Below are positions 15,919-18,208 of a stretch of DNA of 18,208 nucleotides, piece by piece. The stretch is from Geobacter sp. (lineage in GTDB: Bacteria > Desulfobacterota > Desulfuromonadia > Geobacterales > Geobacteraceae). The notes beneath the pieces were generated by a model, which was given only the letters and a program-made list of their open reading frames with translations, searched no databases and was not told the DNA's origin. The position numbers were made by a program, and so were the translations under genes. The stretch spans positions 1 through 18,208 of the forward strand of contig RPRC01000145.1 of NCBI GenBank assembly GCA_003857395.1. Reading direction: 5' to 3'. Positions within the stretch are counted from its first letter, which is position 1; the number at the start of each line of letters is the position of its first letter.

Positions 15919-16005
15919 ATGACGACGAAGCAGAATATTCTTCGTCTCGTTCCCCATACAACGCCCTCTGTCACCAGAGGGCGTTTTTTATGGGGTCAGG
16001 TGTGA
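15919..16005 (+). CDS. Possible leader peptide of panBCD
   Basis: A 28-codon frame (MTTKQNILRLVPHTTPS and so on) starts at ATG 15919, with GGGAGG 13 bases upstream, and ends in a TGA that overlaps the panB GTG start by four bases (GTGA). It runs through the intrinsic terminator. No run of a single amino acid is seen; Val and Thr are frequent but scattered. I do not know a homologue. The position and the overlap suggest coupled translation; chance is not excluded. Confidence 0.35.
   Translation: MTTKQNILRLVPHTTPSVTRGRFLWGQV
15924..15946 (+). promoter_or_regulatory. Leader hairpin upstream of panB
   Basis: Arms GACGAAG (15924-15930) and CTTCGTC (15940-15946) are exact complements. With the terminator and the upstream GGGAGGCG it could form alternative folds of the panB leader. 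Confidence 0.4.
15961..15989 (+). terminator. Intrinsic terminator just before panB, possible attenuator
   Basis: Arms ACGCCCTCTG (15961-15970) and CAGAGGGCGT (15975-15984) pair perfectly around TCAC and are followed by five more T. It may simply end the MCP-type gene. Yet panB starts 12 bases after the T-run, which leaves no room for a promoter, so the panB transcript must pass through it. An outer helix CCCCATA (15952-15958) with TATGGGG (15989-15995) would also cover the panB ribosome site. Confidence 0.85.
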
Positions 16006-16805
16006 AACGCAAAAAAACAATCCTCGATATCCGCAAGATGAAAAGTGACGGTGTCAAGATATCCATGCTCACCTGCTATGATTATCCGACCGCACGAATT
16101 CTTGACGATAGCGGAATCGACATCCTGCTGGTCGGCGACTCTGTCGGTGTTGTGTTTTCAGGATATGATACGACTTTGCCGGTTACCATGGAAGAGATGA
16201 TCTATCATTCGCGTGCTGTTGCCCGGGCAAAACCCAAGTCGCTTCTTGTTGCCGACCTTCCGTTTCTCTCCTATCAGACAGATGTTCGTGATGCCCGTAT
16301 CAACGCGGGACGCCTTGTGAAAGACGGCGGTGTCGAGGCGGTCAAGCTGGAAGGTGGAGAAAATATTATAGGGAGCATCAAAGCCATCGTCGACATGGAT
16401 ATTCCGGTCATGGCTCACATCGGCCTCACTCCCCAGTCCATCCACCGGATGGGCGGCTACAAGATCCAGGGAAAATCGGAGAGGGCCGGGGAACAGCTCC
16501 TGGCAGATGCTCTTGCCGTGCAGTCTGCCGGTGCCTTTGCCGTGGTGCTCGAAGGTATCCCGCTGAAGCTTGCCGCAAAGATTACCGCCGAACTGGAAAT
16601 ACCGACGATCGGCATCGGGGCCGGACCTTTCTGCGACGGGCAGGTGCTGGTGATTCATGATATCCTTGGTTTGTGCGAGAAGTATTCACCCAAATTCGTC
16701 AAGCAGTACGCCGATGTGAAATCGATTATTTCTGACGCTGCCGGACGTTTCGTCGCCGAAGTAAAGGCGGGCGAATTTCCGACAGACGATCACTCCTTTC
16801 ATTGA
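16002..16805 (+). CDS. panB: Ketopantoate hydroxymethyltransferase
   Basis: PanB adds a hydroxymethyl group from methylenetetrahydrofolate to alpha-ketoisovalerate, the first committed step to pantothenate and coenzyme A. The 267-residue TIM-barrel protein shows the Mg-binding positions Asp46 (LVGDSVG), Asp85 (VADLPF) and Glu117 (KLEGGE), and the catalytic Glu184 in [15 protein letters not shown] and GGYKIQGKS are family hallmarks, and the C-terminus HSFH is also typical. I prefer GTG 16002, with GGGG six bases upstream and a normal N-terminus [17 protein letters not shown] 15990 follows the terminator T-run at once and has no ribosome site. panC begins one base after its stop. Confidence 0.95.
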   Translation: MKRKKTILDIRKMKSDGVKISMLTCYDYPTARILDDSGIDILLVGDSVGVVFSGYDTTLPVTMEEMIYHSRAVARAKPKSLLVADLPFLSYQTDVRDARINAGRLVKDGGVEAVKLEGGENIIGSIKAIVDMDIPVMAHIGLTPQSIHRMGGYKIQGKSERAGEQLLADALAVQSAGAFAVVLEGIPLKLAAKITAELEIPTIGIGAGPFCDGQVLVIHDILGLCEKYSPKFVKQYADVKSIISDAAGRFVAEVKAGEFPTDDHSFH

Positions 16806-16806
16806 T

Positions 16807-17676
16807 ATGGAAATTATTACCTCGGTAGTGGAAATGCAGGAGAGGGCGAAAGAGACGCTGGCTTCCGGAAAGACCATCTCGTTTGTGCCGACCATGGGTT
16901 TCCTTCACCAGGGACATGCCTCGCTGCTTCGCGAAGGGCGTGCTCAGGGAGATCTGCTGGTGCTGAGTATTTTCGTCAATCCGACCCAGTTCGGCGTTGG
17001 CGAGGATTTCGCATCCTATCCGCGCGACCTGCGCCGGGACAGCGAAATTGCCGCCGAAAATGGTGTCAATATCATCTTTGCACCAACCGCCGGCGAGATG
17101 TACCCGCAAGGATATCAGACCTACGTAAACGTGGAAGCGGTCTCTCTGCCCCTGTGCGGCGCAGCGCGACCGGGTCATTTCCGTGGTGTTACCACCGTGG
17201 TTGCAAAGCTGTTCAATATCGTCAAACCGACAGTTGCCTTTTTCGGCGAGAAGGATTTCCAGCAGCTGCAGGTAATCAGCCGGATGGTCCGGGATCTGAA
17301 CATGGCTGTGAGGATTGTCGGAATGCCGACAATCCGGGAAGATGACGGGCTTGCCAAGAGCTCGCGCAACTCCTACCTCTCGCCGGAGGAGAGGCGAGCC
17401 GCTTTGTGCCTGTCGCGATCCCTGGCAGCGGTCAGCGATCTCTATCGCAGCGGTGAAAAAGATGTTGAAAGATTACGTGCCGAGCTGCTGGCCATTCTCG
17501 ACAGCGAGTCGCTGGCTCGGATCGACTATGCGGAGCTTCGTGACGGAGACTCCCTGGAAGAAGTGCGGCAGGCAGATGATCGTACGGTAGTTGCTCTTGC
17601 GGTGCGTATCGGTACCACACGATTGATAGACAATACCATGATAGGAAGGGGCGTCACATGGAAAGAAAGATGCTGA
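16807..17676 (+). CDS. panC: Pantothenate synthetase (pantoate-beta-alanine ligase)
   Basis: PanC joins pantoate and beta-alanine with ATP through a pantoyl-adenylate. The 289-residue protein, of normal length, has [13 protein letters not shown] with the HxGH-type ATP motif at 34-37, FVNPTQFG for pantoate binding, FFGEKDFQQ near 146, and [10 protein letters not shown] near 183, the KMSKS-like signature. Its start lies one base after the panB stop and its end overlaps panD by 19 bases, so all three genes are translated from one message. No second promoter is seen. Confidence 0.96.
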   Translation: MEIITSVVEMQERAKETLASGKTISFVPTMGFLHQGHASLLREGRAQGDLLVLSIFVNPTQFGVGEDFASYPRDLRRDSEIAAENGVNIIFAPTAGEMYPQGYQTYVNVEAVSLPLCGAARPGHFRGVTTVVAKLFNIVKPTVAFFGEKDFQQLQVISRMVRDLNMAVRIVGMPTIREDDGLAKSSRNSYLSPEERRAALCLSRSLAAVSDLYRSGEKDVERLRAELLAILDSESLARIDYAELRDGDSLEEVRQADDRTVVALAVRIGTTRLIDNTMIGRGVTWKERC

Positions 17677-18056
17677 AAAGCAAAATTCATCGGGCAACGC
17701 TGACCGGAGCGAATCTTCAGTATGAAGGAAGCGTGACCATTGATCGAGACCTGATGGATGCCGCGGATATTCTTCCCTATGAGGCGGTCTGCATCTGGGA
17801 TGTCAACAACGGCAGCCGCTTCGAGACCTATGCCATTGAAGGGGAACGGGGCTCCGGGGTGGTCTGTGTCAACGGTGCCGCGGCGCGTCTCGTCGCTCCC
17901 CATGACCTGGTCATTATCGCCAGCTTTGCCTCGATGAGCGACGCCGAAGCGCGAGCTCACGAACCAAAGCTTGTCTTTGTTGATGAGCAGAATAAGATCC
18001 TGCCCTCTCGCAAGGAAGTTGCCGGACAGGGTACACTTCGGAAGGTCACCTGGTAA
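17658..18056 (+). CDS. panD: Aspartate 1-decarboxylase, proenzyme
   Basis: PanD makes beta-alanine from aspartate, supplying PanC. It cleaves itself at Gly24-Ser25 to form its pyruvoyl group; here YEGSVTID gives exactly Gly24-Ser25, with upstream [17 protein letters not shown] as in the family. Further landmarks are Trp47 in CIWDVNNG, the segment [11 protein letters not shown], and VNGAAARL. At 132 residues it is of usual size. The start at 17658, rather than the in-frame ATG at 17670, fits both the family N-terminus and the AGGAAGGGG six bases upstream. It is the last gene of the operon. Confidence 0.96.
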   Translation: MERKMLKSKIHRATLTGANLQYEGSVTIDRDLMDAADILPYEAVCIWDVNNGSRFETYAIEGERGSGVVCVNGAAARLVAPHDLVIIASFASMSDAEARAHEPKLVFVDEQNKILPSRKEVAGQGTLRKVTW

Positions 18057-18086
18057 CGTCCGCCGTACGTTGCTACAACAACTAGC

Positions 18087-18119
18087 CCATCTTCCGCAGT
18101 TATAAGGTTGTGAAGATGG
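18087..18119. terminator. Inverted repeat between convergent genes, weak terminator candidate
   Basis: CCATCTTC (18087-18094) and GAAGATGG (18112-18119) are exact complements around 17 bases. There is no T-run on either side. Its place between panD and a minus-strand gene end suggests a stop signal, but the evidence is thin. Confidence 0.35.
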
Positions 18120-18143
18120 CATATCAATAGGTTACGTTGCAAA

Positions 18144-18208
18144 TCAGGCCATTTTCTCCACTACATTTTCAATCACCTTTGGCCGGTTGGGGATGATCAA
18201 CTTCATTC
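18144..18208 (-). CDS. 3' end of an unidentified gene
   Basis: On the minus strand a frame enters from the right edge and ends at TGA 18146-18144. The last residues are MKLIIPNRPKVIENVVEKMA. The internal Met may not be a start, since the frame stays open to the edge. Hydrophobic and basic residues alternate as in a normal folded C-terminus. Too little is visible to name a family. Confidence 0.5.
   Translation of the reverse strand, partial: MKLIIPNRPKVIENVVEKMA

Noticed and set aside
15880..15960. Known riboswitch (for example a GEMM type) in the panB leader
   Set aside because: The conserved loop sequences of the GEMM class are not found; only simple hairpins are visible.

Overview
The window looks like chromosome of a Geobacter-type bacterium (Desulfuromonadia). 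This is inferred from the set of proteins and their arrangement: an Hcp, a multiheme nitrite-reductase-like cytochrome, a DUF3793/DUF2325 pair, small PAS and GAF/MCP sensors, a MoxR/DUF58/transglutaminase cassette and a panBCD operon. There is no rRNA gene to confirm it. I see no tRNA or rRNA genes, CRISPR array, intact insertion sequence or phage gene.

Left part (1-1507): the C-terminal 57% or so of a hybrid cluster protein gene (hcp), cut by the window edge and interrupted by an in-frame TAA at 328-330. A hairpin follows it. Fused directly to that hairpin is a promoterless C-terminal remnant of a NrfA-like multiheme cytochrome. The two genes, both tied to nitrite/NO/hydroxylamine chemistry, look damaged. 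A bidirectional terminator closes the region.

1547-3372: a one-domain PAS protein on the minus strand with its own promoter, a spacer with a perfect 33-base palindrome, and an exported polysaccharide-deacetylase-like protein followed by a strong terminator.

3532-5547: a three-gene operon of DUF3793, DUF2325 and an outer-membrane beta-barrel channel (MetA-type). Its promoter overlaps a good Fur-box-like array, so I infer an iron-controlled system of unknown mechanism. This is the best candidate in the window for an undescribed system. A 19-bp-stem terminator separates it from a convergent HD-domain hydrolase gene.

7018-10710: a tightly overlapping cassette of MoxR AAA+ ATPase, DUF58 protein and TgpA-like transmembrane transglutaminase. 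The DUF58 gene appears to start at CTG in a 4-base overlap with the MoxR stop. 10711-15770: a promoter preceded by two 22-base direct repeats, then a large TPR protein, a HIT-family protein and a GAF/MCP-type membrane signalling protein with an unusual hairpin tip.

15919-18056: complete pantothenate operon panB-panC-panD. An intrinsic terminator lies 17 bases before the panB start codon, within a possible 28-codon leader ORF whose stop overlaps that start. This suggests attenuation or translational control. The last 65 bases hold the 3' end of an unidentified minus-strand gene.
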